From positions 744,001 through 808,000 of the forward strand of contig BLAA01000001.1 in the NCBI GenBank assembly GCA_017312345.1: a stretch of DNA of 64,000 nt. The letters are read 5' to 3'. Every line of letters begins with the position of its first letter. Positions within the stretch are counted from its first letter, which is position 1. Positions 40,522 to 48,220 of this stretch are shown here, piece by piece. Made by a program: the position numbers and the translations under genes. This stretch comes from Candidatus Denitrolinea symbiosum. GTDB lineage: Bacteria > Chloroflexota > Anaerolineae > Anaerolineales > Villigracilaceae. The notes beneath the pieces are model-generated. The model had not been told where the DNA came from and ran no database searches. It was given only the letters and a program-made list of their open reading frames with translations.

Positions 40522-40719
40522 ATGACTATCGCCGAAATCGAACAGGCCATTGCCCAATTATCGCCCAAGGACTTTGAGCGTTTACGAGAGTGGTTCGAAG
40601 AATTTGCGGCCCTGCAATGGGACAAGCAAATCGAACGCGACGCGAAGACTGGTAAATTAGATAAGATTGCAGAACAAGCTCTCAATGATTATCACGCGGG
40701 CAAAGCCAGGGAACTATGA
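40522..40719 (+). CDS. Addiction-module antitoxin, ParD/DUF-like
   Basis: A 65-residue helical protein, beginning MTIAEIEQAIAQLSPKDFERL then REWFEEFAALQWDKQIERD and ending YHAGKAREL. This is the layout of small antitoxins that pair with ParE/HigB-like toxins. TATACT at about 40490 is its likely -10 box. It overlaps the toxin start by 4 nt. Confidence 0.75.
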   Translation: MTIAEIEQAIAQLSPKDFERLREWFEEFAALQWDKQIERDAKTGKLDKIAEQALNDYHAGKAREL

Positions 40720-40970
40720 GGCATTTCGCCAGCCCGTCGTTTTGGGAACTGTATGGCAAACTGCCTCCTGAAATTCAGGAGGCGGCGGATAAAAACTTTG
40801 AACTTCTCAAAGTCAATCCAAAACATCCGTCGCTGCACTTTAAGAAGGTTGGAAGGTATTGGTCAGTTCGGGTAGGAAAGAAATACCGAGCTATTGGGAC
40901 GGAAGTGGAGGAGGGATTTCTATGGTTCTGGATCGGCGCTCACTCCGAATATGACAAGATGATCGGATAA
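40716..40970 (+). CDS. ParE/RelE-superfamily toxin
   Basis: An 84-residue protein; SFWELYGKLPPEIQEAADKNF, then HPSLHFKKVGRYWSVRVGKKYRAI and FLWFWIGAHSEYDKMI match the small RelE-fold toxins whose C-terminal GxHxEYD closes the active site. It is complete and in frame, unlike the RelE copy 500 bases upstream. The target (ribosome-bound mRNA or gyrase) cannot be decided. Confidence 0.8.
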   Translation: MRHFASPSFWELYGKLPPEIQEAADKNFELLKVNPKHPSLHFKKVGRYWSVRVGKKYRAIGTEVEEGFLWFWIGAHSEYDKMIG

Positions 40971-40975
40971 ATTCA

Positions 40976-41010
40976 AATCGTCCTGGATAAACGCAGGGCG
41001 ATTTTCTTTT
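40976..41010 (+). terminator. Intrinsic terminator after the toxin gene
   Basis: AATCGTCCTG/CAGGGCGATT stem followed by TTCTTTT; faces the convergent mutS2 end. Confidence 0.75.
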
Positions 41011-41013
41011 ACC

Positions 41014-43512
41014 CTATTCCCCCATCAGCGCGATCGTCACGCCTTCGCCGCCCTCGTTGGACTGGGCCTCCTCGAACGCGCGGACGTACGAATGTCCGCG
41101 CAGGGCGGCGCGCACGGCGGCGCGCAGTTTCCCCGTCCCCTTGCCGTGGACGATCCGCACGAACGGCAGCCCCGCGAGATACGCCTTTTCGAGATAACTC
41201 TCCAACCGCTCCAGCGCGTCGTCCACCATCATGCCGCGCAGGTTGACCTCCAGGCCGGGGGAAGTGACGGGTGACGGGGGGCGGGTGACGGGAGACGATT
41301 TCCGTACTGAGCGCTGCGTATTGCGCAAAGGCTGATCGCTGATGACTGATGACTGATGACTGATACGCTCCAAGTCAACGAGACGCGCCCGCACGCGCAG
41401 ACTCCCGATCTGGACTTCCGCATCCGACTCCCCCAAAGCGGTCACCACGCCTTCGGCATTCAACGTCCCCACGCGGACGCGCTCGCCCAGACGAATTGGA
41501 GATTGGAGATTCGAGATTTCCGATTGCGCCTCGACCTTCGACCTTTGACGTTCAACGGGAGCCTGCGCCTTCTCCTCCATCACTTCCACTTTTTCTTCCA
41601 GCGACTTGAGCGCTTCGAGCGGTTGACGCGCCTTCCGCAACTGTGACTTCAGCGAATCGATGTTTCTTTTTAGCACAGCCACTTCCAACTCGCCCTCGGC
41701 GCGGGCTTTGGCAAGGACCTCGCGGCGTTCGTCTTCCATCTGGTCGAGTCTGGACTCGAGTTCTTTCGTCTTCGCTTCGAGTTTGGCGCGCGCCTTCTCC
41801 ATCTTCTCGCGTTCGCGGGAGGCACGGTTGCGTTCCTTGCGGATGTCGTCGAGCAGTTTGTCGGCGCGGAGGTCTTCGGGGGAGACTTCGCTCCGGGCGG
41901 CCGCGACAATTTCGGGGTCCAGGCCGAGGCGGGAGGCGATGGCGATGGCGTTGGAGCGGCCGGGCAGTCCGATCGTCAGTTGGTAGGTCGGGCGGAGAGT
42001 CTTCACGTCGAATTCCACCGAGGCGTTGACCACGCCCTCCGCAGTGTGCGCGAATTGTTTCAGTTCGGGGTGATGCGTGGTGACCAGGGTCGTCGCGCCG
42101 CGTTCGAGCAGCCGGGCCAGGATGGCGCGCGCCAGGGCCGCGCCCTCCTGCGGGTCGGTGCCTGCGCCGAGTTCGTCGAGGACGACAAGCGAGCGGTGGT
42201 CGGCTTTTTTCAAAACGTTGATGATGTTGGTGATGTGGCCGCTGAAGGTGCTGAGCGATTGCTGGATGGACTGCTCGTCGCCGATGTCGGCGTAGACCGC
42301 CTTGAAGAGACTCAACTCCGAGCCGCTCTGCGCGGGGATGTGGAGTCCGCTTTGCGCCATGAGGACGATGAGCCCGACGGTTTTCAGCGCGACGGTTTTT
42401 CCGCCCGTGTTGGGACCCGTGATGACGACGGCATGTTTGCCCTCGGGTATGTCGAAGTCAATCGCGACGACGGCGGTTGGATCGAGGAGGGGGTGGCGAG
42501 CATGAAAGAGACGGAGGACGGGAGACGGATGACGGGATTGGTCGGTCTTCGGTCCTCGGTCCTCGGTCTGCATGAAGATCGGCTCGCTCGCGTGAATCTC
42601 CTCCGCGTATTTCGCTTTGGCGAAGGCGAGGTCGAGCAGCGCGAGGGACTCCACGCCCCAGATGATCTCGTCTCCGTGTTCGGCGACGAGGCGCGAGAGT
42701 TCGGCCAGGATGCGGCGTTCCTCGTCGCGTTCCTGCAACTCCAGTTCGCGCAATTCGTTGTTCGCCTCCACCACGTTGAGCGGTTCGACGAAGAGCGTCG
42801 CGCCGCTGGAACTCTGGTCGTGGACGATGGCCTTGATCTTGCCCTTGTTCTCGGCGCGCAGGGGGACGACGTAGCGTCCGTCGCGCTGGGTGATGAGATT
42901 TTCCTGCAAGAGCGGCGCGGTGCGCGGGTCGGTGAGATAGCGCTGGAGGCGCGTCATCAGGCGGTCGTGCGCGACGCGGATCTCGCGGCGGAGCGAAGCG
43001 AGTTTGGGCGAGGCGGAATCCAGGACCTCGCCGCGCTCGGACAGAGTCCGCGAGATGGCGTCCACCAGTCCGTGCGTGTCGGGCAGGCCGCGGGCGATTT
43101 CAGAAAGATGAGGATACGAATGTTCTTTGACGGAGGTCGCGCCGCGTTTGGTCGGTTTGGATTCGGCGGCTTCGTCCCGTTCGATCCTGCCCACCCCAAA
43201 CGTCTTCCGCAGCTCGCGCGCCGAAATGAGCGTGGACTTGACGTCGAGCATCCCCTGCGGGTCAATCACGCCGCCGCGCCGCGCCAACTCCACCGAGGGA
43301 CGCACATCGTGCGCGCCGCCCACCGACGCCCCGCTGACGGAGAGCAGCAGCCGCGCTTCGGTCGTCTCGGCGAGGAGACGCTGGATCTCTTCGAGGCGGG
43401 TGGACGGCTGCAACTTGCGCGCCAATTCCACCGAAGCGGAGAACGCGCAGTTTGCCGCGAGGCGGTCGAGGATCTTGGGATATTCGAGGACGGAGAGGGT
43501 CTTGGTGTCCAT
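41014..43512 (-). CDS. mutS2: MutS2 endonuclease/ribosome-rescue ATPase
   Basis: An 832-residue MutS2. Order: helical core (1-310), ABC-type ATPase with Walker A GPNTGGKTVALKT (about 368), signature region, Walker B LVVLDELGAGTDPQEG (about 443), coiled coil (520-640), and C-terminal Smr domain (about 755-832) with LRGMMVDDALERLESYL and HGKGTGKLR. MutS2 proteins split collided ribosomes or act on recombination intermediates. Three repeat-derived inserts are translated in frame: about 312-333 (before the ATPase), 660-672, and 715-748 just before Smr. The insert points are domain linkers. It ends convergently with the toxin gene. Confidence 0.95.
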   Translation of the reverse strand: MDTKTLSVLEYPKILDRLAANCAFSASVELARKLQPSTRLEEIQRLLAETTEARLLLSVSGASVGGAHDVRPSVELARRGGVIDPQGMLDVKSTLISARELRKTFGVGRIERDEAAESKPTKRGATSVKEHSYPHLSEIARGLPDTHGLVDAISRTLSERGEVLDSASPKLASLRREIRVAHDRLMTRLQRYLTDPRTAPLLQENLITQRDGRYVVPLRAENKGKIKAIVHDQSSSGATLFVEPLNVVEANNELRELELQERDEERRILAELSRLVAEHGDEIIWGVESLALLDLAFAKAKYAEEIHASEPIFMQTEDRGPKTDQSRHPSPVLRLFHARHPLLDPTAVVAIDFDIPEGKHAVVITGPNTGGKTVALKTVGLIVLMAQSGLHIPAQSGSELSLFKAVYADIGDEQSIQQSLSTFSGHITNIINVLKKADHRSLVVLDELGAGTDPQEGAALARAILARLLERGATTLVTTHHPELKQFAHTAEGVVNASVEFDVKTLRPTYQLTIGLPGRSNAIAIASRLGLDPEIVAAARSEVSPEDLRADKLLDDIRKERNRASREREKMEKARAKLEAKTKELESRLDQMEDERREVLAKARAEGELEVAVLKRNIDSLKSQLRKARQPLEALKSLEEKVEVMEEKAQAPVERQRSKVEAQSEISNLQSPIRLGERVRVGTLNAEGVVTALGESDAEVQIGSLRVRARLVDLERISHQSSVISDQPLRNTQRSVRKSSPVTRPPSPVTSPGLEVNLRGMMVDDALERLESYLEKAYLAGLPFVRIVHGKGTGKLRAAVRAALRGHSYVRAFEEAQSNEGGEGVTIALMGE
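41268..41365 (-). repeat. Heptamer tract in the mutS2 pre-Smr linker
   Basis: GTGACGG units, GTATTGC units, then four TGATGAC copies: three heptamer families side by side. Translated as a Ser/Pro/Val-rich linker. Confidence 0.85.
41496..41530 (-). repeat. TTGGAGA heptamers in mutS2
   Basis: ATTGGAG ATTGGAG ATTCGAG ATTTCCG; in frame as EISNLQSPI. Confidence 0.7.
42515..42575 (-). repeat. GGAGACG/CGGTCTT heptamers in mutS2
   Basis: GGAGGAC, GGGAGAC, GGATGAC then CGGTCTT, CGGTCCT units; in frame between the core and the ATPase. Confidence 0.75.
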
Positions 43513-43542
43513 GATGGGGAATTATAAACGAAGGATAAAGTT

Positions 43543-43634
43543 CTTTAAACACAAAGGAACACAAAGGAGACAAAGGAATTCAGTTGCGCCCGCAGGTCTT
43601 CCTTCGTTGCCTTCGTGTCCTTCGTGTTTAGACT
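43543..43634. repeat. Nonamer foldback element upstream of mutS2
   Basis: TAAACACAAAGGAACACAAA-type left arm faces a right arm whose complement reads TAAACACGAAGGACACGAAG. Arms of about 33 bases, nearly perfect. It lies 31 nt upstream of the mutS2 start. Confidence 0.85.
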
Positions 43635-43639
43635 CTTAA

Positions 43640-43752
43640 ATCCCCCATTTCCATGATATACTCCCGCCGCTCCCAAACGGAGCGCACGCTTCTGGGAAAT
43701 TGTTTTGATGTACTCTAAATAAAGCCCCGACGAACGCGGTCGGGCTTTTTTG
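43640..43752 (+). ncRNA. Candidate short leader RNA ending in a terminator
   Basis: A TATACT box (43656) is followed about 60 bases later by a hairpin AAAGCCC/GGGCTTT with a T6 tail (43721-43752), with no open frame between. It could be a small RNA or an attenuator ahead of the helicase gene. Speculative. Confidence 0.35.
43721..43752 (+). terminator. Intrinsic terminator upstream of the helicase gene
   Basis: AAAGCCCCGAC/GTCGGGCTTT stem then TTTTTTG. Confidence 0.75.
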
Positions 43753-43807
43753 TTGGGCGGGCCGATCTGCAAAGAAAGGCTTTGTTGGCAAGAAGGAGTT
43801 AGGCGGA

Positions 43808-43915
43808 GTTCATCGCTTTTAGTCTACTAGTCGGCTAGTCACCTAGTCCGCTGGTCAAGACTAGCAGACTAATAAACTAGAAGACTAGCAAACCAGAAAA
43901 CTAGTAGACTACAAA
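43808..43915. repeat. Octamer tract CTAGTCGG/GACTAGCA
   Basis: Thirteen or so 8-mers: CTAGTCGG, CTAGTCAC, CTAGTCCG, CTGGTCAA, then the complementary GACTAGCA, AACTAGAA, AACTAGTA. The first and second halves are inverted, so the RNA can fold back. It ends 8 nt before the helicase start. With the foldback and terminator it accounts for the gap 43513-43923. Confidence 0.85.
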
Positions 43916-43923
43916 GGACTCCA

Positions 43924-45588
43924 ATGACCACCGACTTCTCTTCATTAAATCTCCGCGAGGAGATTCTCCAGGCCATCACCGAACTTGGCTACACCGAACC
44001 GACGCCCATCCAGGCGGGCATGATCCCCCTCATGCTCACCGGCGCCGACGTCATCGGCCAGGCGCAGACCGGCACCGGCAAGACCGCCGCCTTCGCCCTC
44101 CCCATCCTCCACAACTTCACCCCGCAAAAAAATCCGCAGGCGCTCATCCTCGCGCCCACGCGCGAACTCGCCCTGCAGGTCGCCAACTCGATCACCGAAT
44201 ACGGCAAAGGCATGCGCGTGCGCGTCCTCGCCGTCTACGGCGGCCAGCCCTACAGCCCGCAGATCAACGCCCTGCGCCGCGGCGTAGACATCGTCGTCGG
44301 CGCCCCCGGCCGCCTCAACGACCTGCTCGAGCGCGGCGCGCTCCGCCTCAACGAGATCAAAACCCTCGTCCTCGACGAAGCCGACGAAATGCTCAACATG
44401 GGCTTCATCGAAGAGGTGGAAAAAATTCTGGCGACGACTCCCCCCGAGCGACAGACGGCCCTCTTCAGCGCGACTTTGCCCGCGCGCATCCGCGCCCTCG
44501 CAGACCGCTTCATGCGCGACCCGCAAGCGGTCACCATCAAACGGGCGACTCTGACCCTCGCCTCCACCGAACAGCGCTGCTACCTCGTCTACGAATCGGA
44601 CAAACTCAGCGCTCTCACGCGTCTCTTCGAGACCGAACCGATCCACTCCGCCCTCATCTTCGCCCGCACCCGCGCCGAGACCGCCGCCCTCGCCAACGAA
44701 CTCGTCCTCCGCGGCATCCCCGCCGAAGCCATCCACGGCGACCTCGATCAACACGCCCGCGAGCGCGTGCTGGGACGCTTCCGCTCCAACCAACTGAAAG
44801 TCCTCGTCGCGACGGACGTCGCCGCGCGCGGACTCGACATCGAAAACATCTCGCACGTCTTCAACTATCACCTGCCCGACGACGCCGAAGTCTACGTCCA
44901 CCGCATCGGGCGCACGGGACGCGCGGGCAAATCGGGCGTGGCCATCACGCTGCTCTCGCCGCGCGAGAGACGCCGCATGCGCGAGGTCGAAGCGCTGACG
45001 AAGCAGCCCGTCACCAGGATGGAACTTCCGACCAGGGAAGACATCCTCAAACACCGCGAGGGCAAACTGGTCGAGACTCTCAAAGTCTGGCTGGGACGCG
45101 CCCGCTACAAGCGCGAACTGGAGATCGTCAACCAACTCGTCGCCGAGGGATTCGATCCCGTCGCCATCGCGGGCGCGGCCTTGAAGATGGCGCGCGGCGA
45201 CGAGAAGCAGCGTCCCATCGCGGAAGTCGCCGAAGTAACGGATGAAAGAAGAAAGAAAAAAGATGAAGGGGAGAGACGCGAAAAGCCGGAGCGACGCGAA
45301 CGCTCGGACGGCGCGGCCCGCTCAAAGCGAGTCCGAGGCGAAGCGTCGCATGAGGCGGGCATGGTTCGGCTGCGCGCCAAAGTCGGCAAAGTCCACGGCG
45401 TCCGCCCGAACGATGTGGTCGGCACGATTGCCTTCCACGCCGACATCCCCGGCTACACCATCGGCAAGATCCGCATCGAACCGAAGGTGACGTTCGTGGA
45501 CATCCCCGAAGAGTCGCTCGACAAAGCGCTGGCGAAGAACGAAGAATATCGCATCGGCAAACACAAGTTCATTTTGGAGAAGGCGTAG
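43924..45588 (+). CDS. DEAD-box RNA helicase with DbpA-type RNA-binding domain (CsdA/DeaD-like)
   Basis: A 554-residue helicase. Motifs in order: Q motif GYTEPTPIQ, I AQTGTGKT (about 46), Ia PTRELA, II LDEADEM (about 155), III SAT, V TDVAARGLD (about 299), VI HRIGRTGRAGK (about 326). After a Lys/Glu/Arg-rich linker (about 440-475) a C-terminal DbpA-like RRM follows (MVRLRAKVGKVHGVRPNDVVG, about 478-550). This architecture is that of cold-shock and ribosome-assembly helicases. ATG 43924 is preceded by AAAGGACTCC. The octamer tract lies directly in its leader and could fold in the mRNA. Confidence 0.95.
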   Translation: MTTDFSSLNLREEILQAITELGYTEPTPIQAGMIPLMLTGADVIGQAQTGTGKTAAFALPILHNFTPQKNPQALILAPTRELALQVANSITEYGKGMRVRVLAVYGGQPYSPQINALRRGVDIVVGAPGRLNDLLERGALRLNEIKTLVLDEADEMLNMGFIEEVEKILATTPPERQTALFSATLPARIRALADRFMRDPQAVTIKRATLTLASTEQRCYLVYESDKLSALTRLFETEPIHSALIFARTRAETAALANELVLRGIPAEAIHGDLDQHARERVLGRFRSNQLKVLVATDVAARGLDIENISHVFNYHLPDDAEVYVHRIGRTGRAGKSGVAITLLSPRERRRMREVEALTKQPVTRMELPTREDILKHREGKLVETLKVWLGRARYKRELEIVNQLVAEGFDPVAIAGAALKMARGDEKQRPIAEVAEVTDERRKKKDEGERREKPERRERSDGAARSKRVRGEASHEAGMVRLRAKVGKVHGVRPNDVVGTIAFHADIPGYTIGKIRIEPKVTFVDIPEESLDKALAKNEEYRIGKHKFILEKA

Positions 45589-45647
45589 TTGCGCTCACCC
45601 AATCTGGCATCGGCCGTTGCGCTGAAAAGACGGGTAAAATCAATGCC

Positions 45648-46844
45648 ATGTTCAATCTAAAGACCACCCCCTTCCATGAGCGGACGTCCGCTTTGTGCCA
45701 GCCGCAGAACTGGCGCAAATGGGCGGGCTACTTCGCCGCCGGTTCGTACGAACACACGCTCGACCGCGAGTATTGGGCCATCCGCAACGCGGCCGCGCTG
45801 ATAGACGTCACGCCGCTGATCAAGTACCTCGTCAAAGGCCGGGACGCGGCCGCGCTGCTGCACCGCGTCACCACGCGCGACATCCACAAGATGAAAGTGG
45901 GACAGGTGGCCTACACGGGCTGGTGCGACGAGGACGGGAAGATGATTGACGACGGGACCGTCTCCCGCCTCGACGATTCGACCTTCCGCCTGACCGCGGC
46001 CGAACCGAACCTCCGCTGGCTGACGCTGAACGCGGTCGGCATGGACGTGGAGATCGTCGAGATCACCGACGAGGTCGCGGCGCTCAGTCTGCAGGGACCC
46101 CATTCGAGGTCCGTGCTGAAGCGGGTCTGCGAGGCGGACGTGGACGGGTTGAAGTACTTCCGTCTGATGGAAAATAAGATCGGCGGGGCCGACGTCACGA
46201 TCTCGCGGACGGGTTACACGGGCGATCTCGGCTACGAGGTCTGGATGGCGAACAAGGACGCGCTCCCCGTCTGGGACGCGTTGATGGACGCGGGCGCGGA
46301 CTACGGCATCACGCCCGTCGGGATTTTGGCGATGGACATGGCGCGCGTCGAAGCGGGGCTGTTCATGCTCGACGTGGATTACACCTCCGCCTCGCACGCG
46401 TGGATCGAGCGGCAGAAGTCCTCGCCGTTCGAGTTGGGCCTCGATTGGACCGTCGCGCTCGACAAGCCCGGCTACTTCGTCGGACGCCGCGCGCTGGAGA
46501 AAGAGAAACGCGAAGGCTCCGAGTGGAAGATGGTCGGCCTGGAAGTGGACTGGGAGGGGATGGAGAAATTATTCAAAAAAATGGGACTGCCGCCGCAGAT
46601 CCCCGGCATGGCGATTCGGGCGAGCCTGCCCGTGATGGCGGGAGGCAAACAAGTGGGATATGCGTCCACGTCGAGCTGGTCGCCGCTGTTGAAGAAGTAC
46701 ATCGCCCTCGCCCATTTGCAGAGACCGCATTACGAGATCGGGACGGACGTGACGCTGGAAGTGACGGTGGAACATCAACGCCGGCACGCGCCCGCCCGCG
46801 TGGTGAAACTTCCCTTTTACGAACCCGAATGGAAAAAGAAATAA
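45648..46844 (+). CDS. GcvT-like folate-binding aminomethyltransferase family protein
   Basis: A 398-residue protein of the GcvT/DmdA family. Recognisable segments are YFAAGSYEHTLDREYWAIRNAAALIDVTPL (residues 29-58, N-terminal), LQGPHSRSVLK (about 148), ISRTGYTGDLGYEVWM (about 185, folate-binding region) and a C-terminal barrel ending with VTVEHQRRHAPARVV. It lacks neighbouring gcvP/gcvH, so it is unlikely to be the glycine-cleavage T protein; demethylation of another substrate with tetrahydrofolate as acceptor is plausible. A TAAAAT box ends 7 nt before the ATG. The thiol/selenol oxidoreductase gene starts 2 nt after its stop. Confidence 0.88.
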   Translation: MFNLKTTPFHERTSALCQPQNWRKWAGYFAAGSYEHTLDREYWAIRNAAALIDVTPLIKYLVKGRDAAALLHRVTTRDIHKMKVGQVAYTGWCDEDGKMIDDGTVSRLDDSTFRLTAAEPNLRWLTLNAVGMDVEIVEITDEVAALSLQGPHSRSVLKRVCEADVDGLKYFRLMENKIGGADVTISRTGYTGDLGYEVWMANKDALPVWDALMDAGADYGITPVGILAMDMARVEAGLFMLDVDYTSASHAWIERQKSSPFELGLDWTVALDKPGYFVGRRALEKEKREGSEWKMVGLEVDWEGMEKLFKKMGLPPQIPGMAIRASLPVMAGGKQVGYASTSSWSPLLKKYIALAHLQRPHYEIGTDVTLEVTVEHQRRHAPARVVKLPFYEPEWKKK

Positions 46845-46846
46845 TC

Positions 46847-47458
46847 ATGGACTTCAAACTGACCATCTACTCCGATTACATCTGACCGTGGTGCTATGTC
46901 GGCCAGGGTGTGGTCGAGCGGTTGAAAGAAAAATACAACGTGGACGTGGACTGGCGTCCGTTCTACCTGCGTCCCGACACGCCGCCCGAGGGACTGGACC
47001 TGCCCGATTACGTCCTGCGCGGACGGGAAAACGGGTCGGAGGAACGCCTGTATCAGATCGCGGAATCGTACGGGATGAAGTTCGTCTCCGCCCAGCGGCT
47101 TTACAGCACGCGTCTCGCTCACGAAGCGACGGAGTTCGCGCGTGAACGAGGACGGGGAAACGAGTTTCATCGGATCGTCTTCCGCAAAGTCTACGCCGAG
47201 GGAGAGGACCCAGCCAGGTGGGAAACGCTCCGCGCCGCGGCCGAGGAGGCGGGTCTCGACGCCGATTCCATGCAGCGCGAGGTGGAGGCGGGCAAGTACG
47301 CCGAATCCGTCGCGGCCCAGGTTCAAAACGCCTACCAGATCGGCGTCCAAAGCGTCCCGACATATGTGATCAACGACCGCTACGCCATCGTCGGCGCGCA
47401 GCCGTATGAAGTGTTCGCGCGGACGTTGGAGAAATTGAAGAAGGATGGGGAGATATAG
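46847..47458 (+). CDS. DsbA/FrnE-like oxidoreductase with in-frame TGA (candidate selenocysteine)
   Basis: A 203-residue thioredoxin-fold DsbA/FrnE-like protein read through one in-frame TGA (46883-46885). The start MDFKLTIYSDYI is followed by TGA-Pro-Trp-Cys-Tyr-Val-Gly: the family has Cys-Pro-Trp-Cys-x-x-Gly at this place, so TGA replaces the first active-site Cys and the product would carry Sec-Pro-Trp-Cys (UxxC). The remainder is complete: VDVDWRPFYLRPDTPPEGLDL, a helical insert, and the cis-Pro loop GVQSVPTYVIND (about 168). A GTG at 46910 could start only a protein with no active site. ATG 46847 lies 2 nt past the GcvT-like stop. The alternative is a plain nonsense mutation (TGC to TGA); no sel genes are in the window. 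Confidence 0.75.
46883..46924 (+). promoter_or_regulatory. Possible bacterial SECIS-like hairpin after the TGA
   Basis: TGACC can pair with GGTCG 24 nt downstream, and inside it TG-GC pairs with GCCA around a 7-base loop TATGTCG that contains GU. Size and position are loosely those of bacterial SECIS elements; the fold was drawn by eye and is weak. Confidence 0.3.
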
Positions 47459-47487
47459 ATTGCATTGCCAACCATAAAAACTGCTCC

Positions 47488-47544
47488 TTGCACAAAATCT
47501 GTTTATATCGGATAATTATCAAGAAACGATAATTATCCGATATA
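47488..47544 (+). promoter_or_regulatory. abiE promoter overlapped by a 17-bp inverted-repeat operator
   Basis: TTGCAC, 17-base spacer, GATAAT (47511-47516). A perfect inverted repeat with arms TATATCGGATAATTATC (47504-47520) and its complement (47528-47544), spacer AAGAAAC, covers the -10 box and ends 1 nt before the abiEi ATG. AbiEi-type antitoxins are known to bind inverted repeats in their own promoter. Confidence 0.85.
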
Positions 47545-47545
47545 G

Positions 47546-48220
47546 ATGAAAATCACCCTTCTCCAGCCATTTGAGCGAATCCCCTACTTTACAATCGAAG
47601 GATTCAAACAGGCCGCCGACATTTCGAAGGCGGAGCAGGCGCGCCTGTTGCTTCACCGCTGGGTCAATGCGGGGCATCTTATCCAGTTGAAGAACGGCGT
47701 GTATATGACCCGCCGTTTTTACGAACAGCGCCGCAATGATGCGGCATTCTCCGCGGCCGTCAGCGCCATCATTCTGCCGCAGTCGTACCTCTCCCTCGAA
47801 TACGTTTTGCAGAAATACAATATCCTCACCGATGTAACCTACCCCGTCACGGCAATCACCGCCAAGAACACGCGGCGGATCGTAAACTCTCTCGGCACAT
47901 TCTGGTATCGAAACCTGCGCGCGGACTTGTATCACGGCTTCACGATCTCCGACTATTTTGGAGTCAAATACGCCGAAGCAACATTGGCAAAAGCCCTCTT
48001 CGACTTTCTCTACCTTCGTCCGCTCTCGAACGTTCTACGCGCTCCCAACCTCGATCTGGCCGAGGAACTACGCCTCAATCTCGACGATGTGGCGGGCGAG
48101 GCCGTCTCGGAGTTTTTCTCCCACGTCGAGCGGAGCGGCGTCCGCAAGATGAAAATGGCTGCGGAAAATTTCAGGAGGCATGTGTGGCAAACCTGGTGCA
48201 AACCCTCCAGCATGTTCTGA
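47546..48220 (+). CDS. abiEi: AbiEi-type antitoxin/transcription repressor
   Basis: A 224-residue protein with an N-terminal winged-helix segment (EQARLLLHRWVNAGHLIQLKNGVYM) and the AbiEi C-terminal region, including SAIILPQSYLSLEYVLQKYNIL and TLAKALFDFLYLRP. In type IV abiE systems it represses its operon and antagonises the AbiEii nucleotidyltransferase. It starts inside a promoter palindrome with no ribosome-binding site, so the mRNA may be nearly leaderless. It overlaps abiEii by 37 nt. Confidence 0.85.
   Translation: MKITLLQPFERIPYFTIEGFKQAADISKAEQARLLLHRWVNAGHLIQLKNGVYMTRRFYEQRRNDAAFSAAVSAIILPQSYLSLEYVLQKYNILTDVTYPVTAITAKNTRRIVNSLGTFWYRNLRADLYHGFTISDYFGVKYAEATLAKALFDFLYLRPLSNVLRAPNLDLAEELRLNLDDVAGEAVSEFFSHVERSGVRKMKMAAENFRRHVWQTWCKPSSMF

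Noticed and set aside
46910..47458. DsbA-like gene starting at GTG 46910
   Set aside because: Would lack the redox motif and the first beta strand; reading from ATG 46847 through TGA explains the sequence better.
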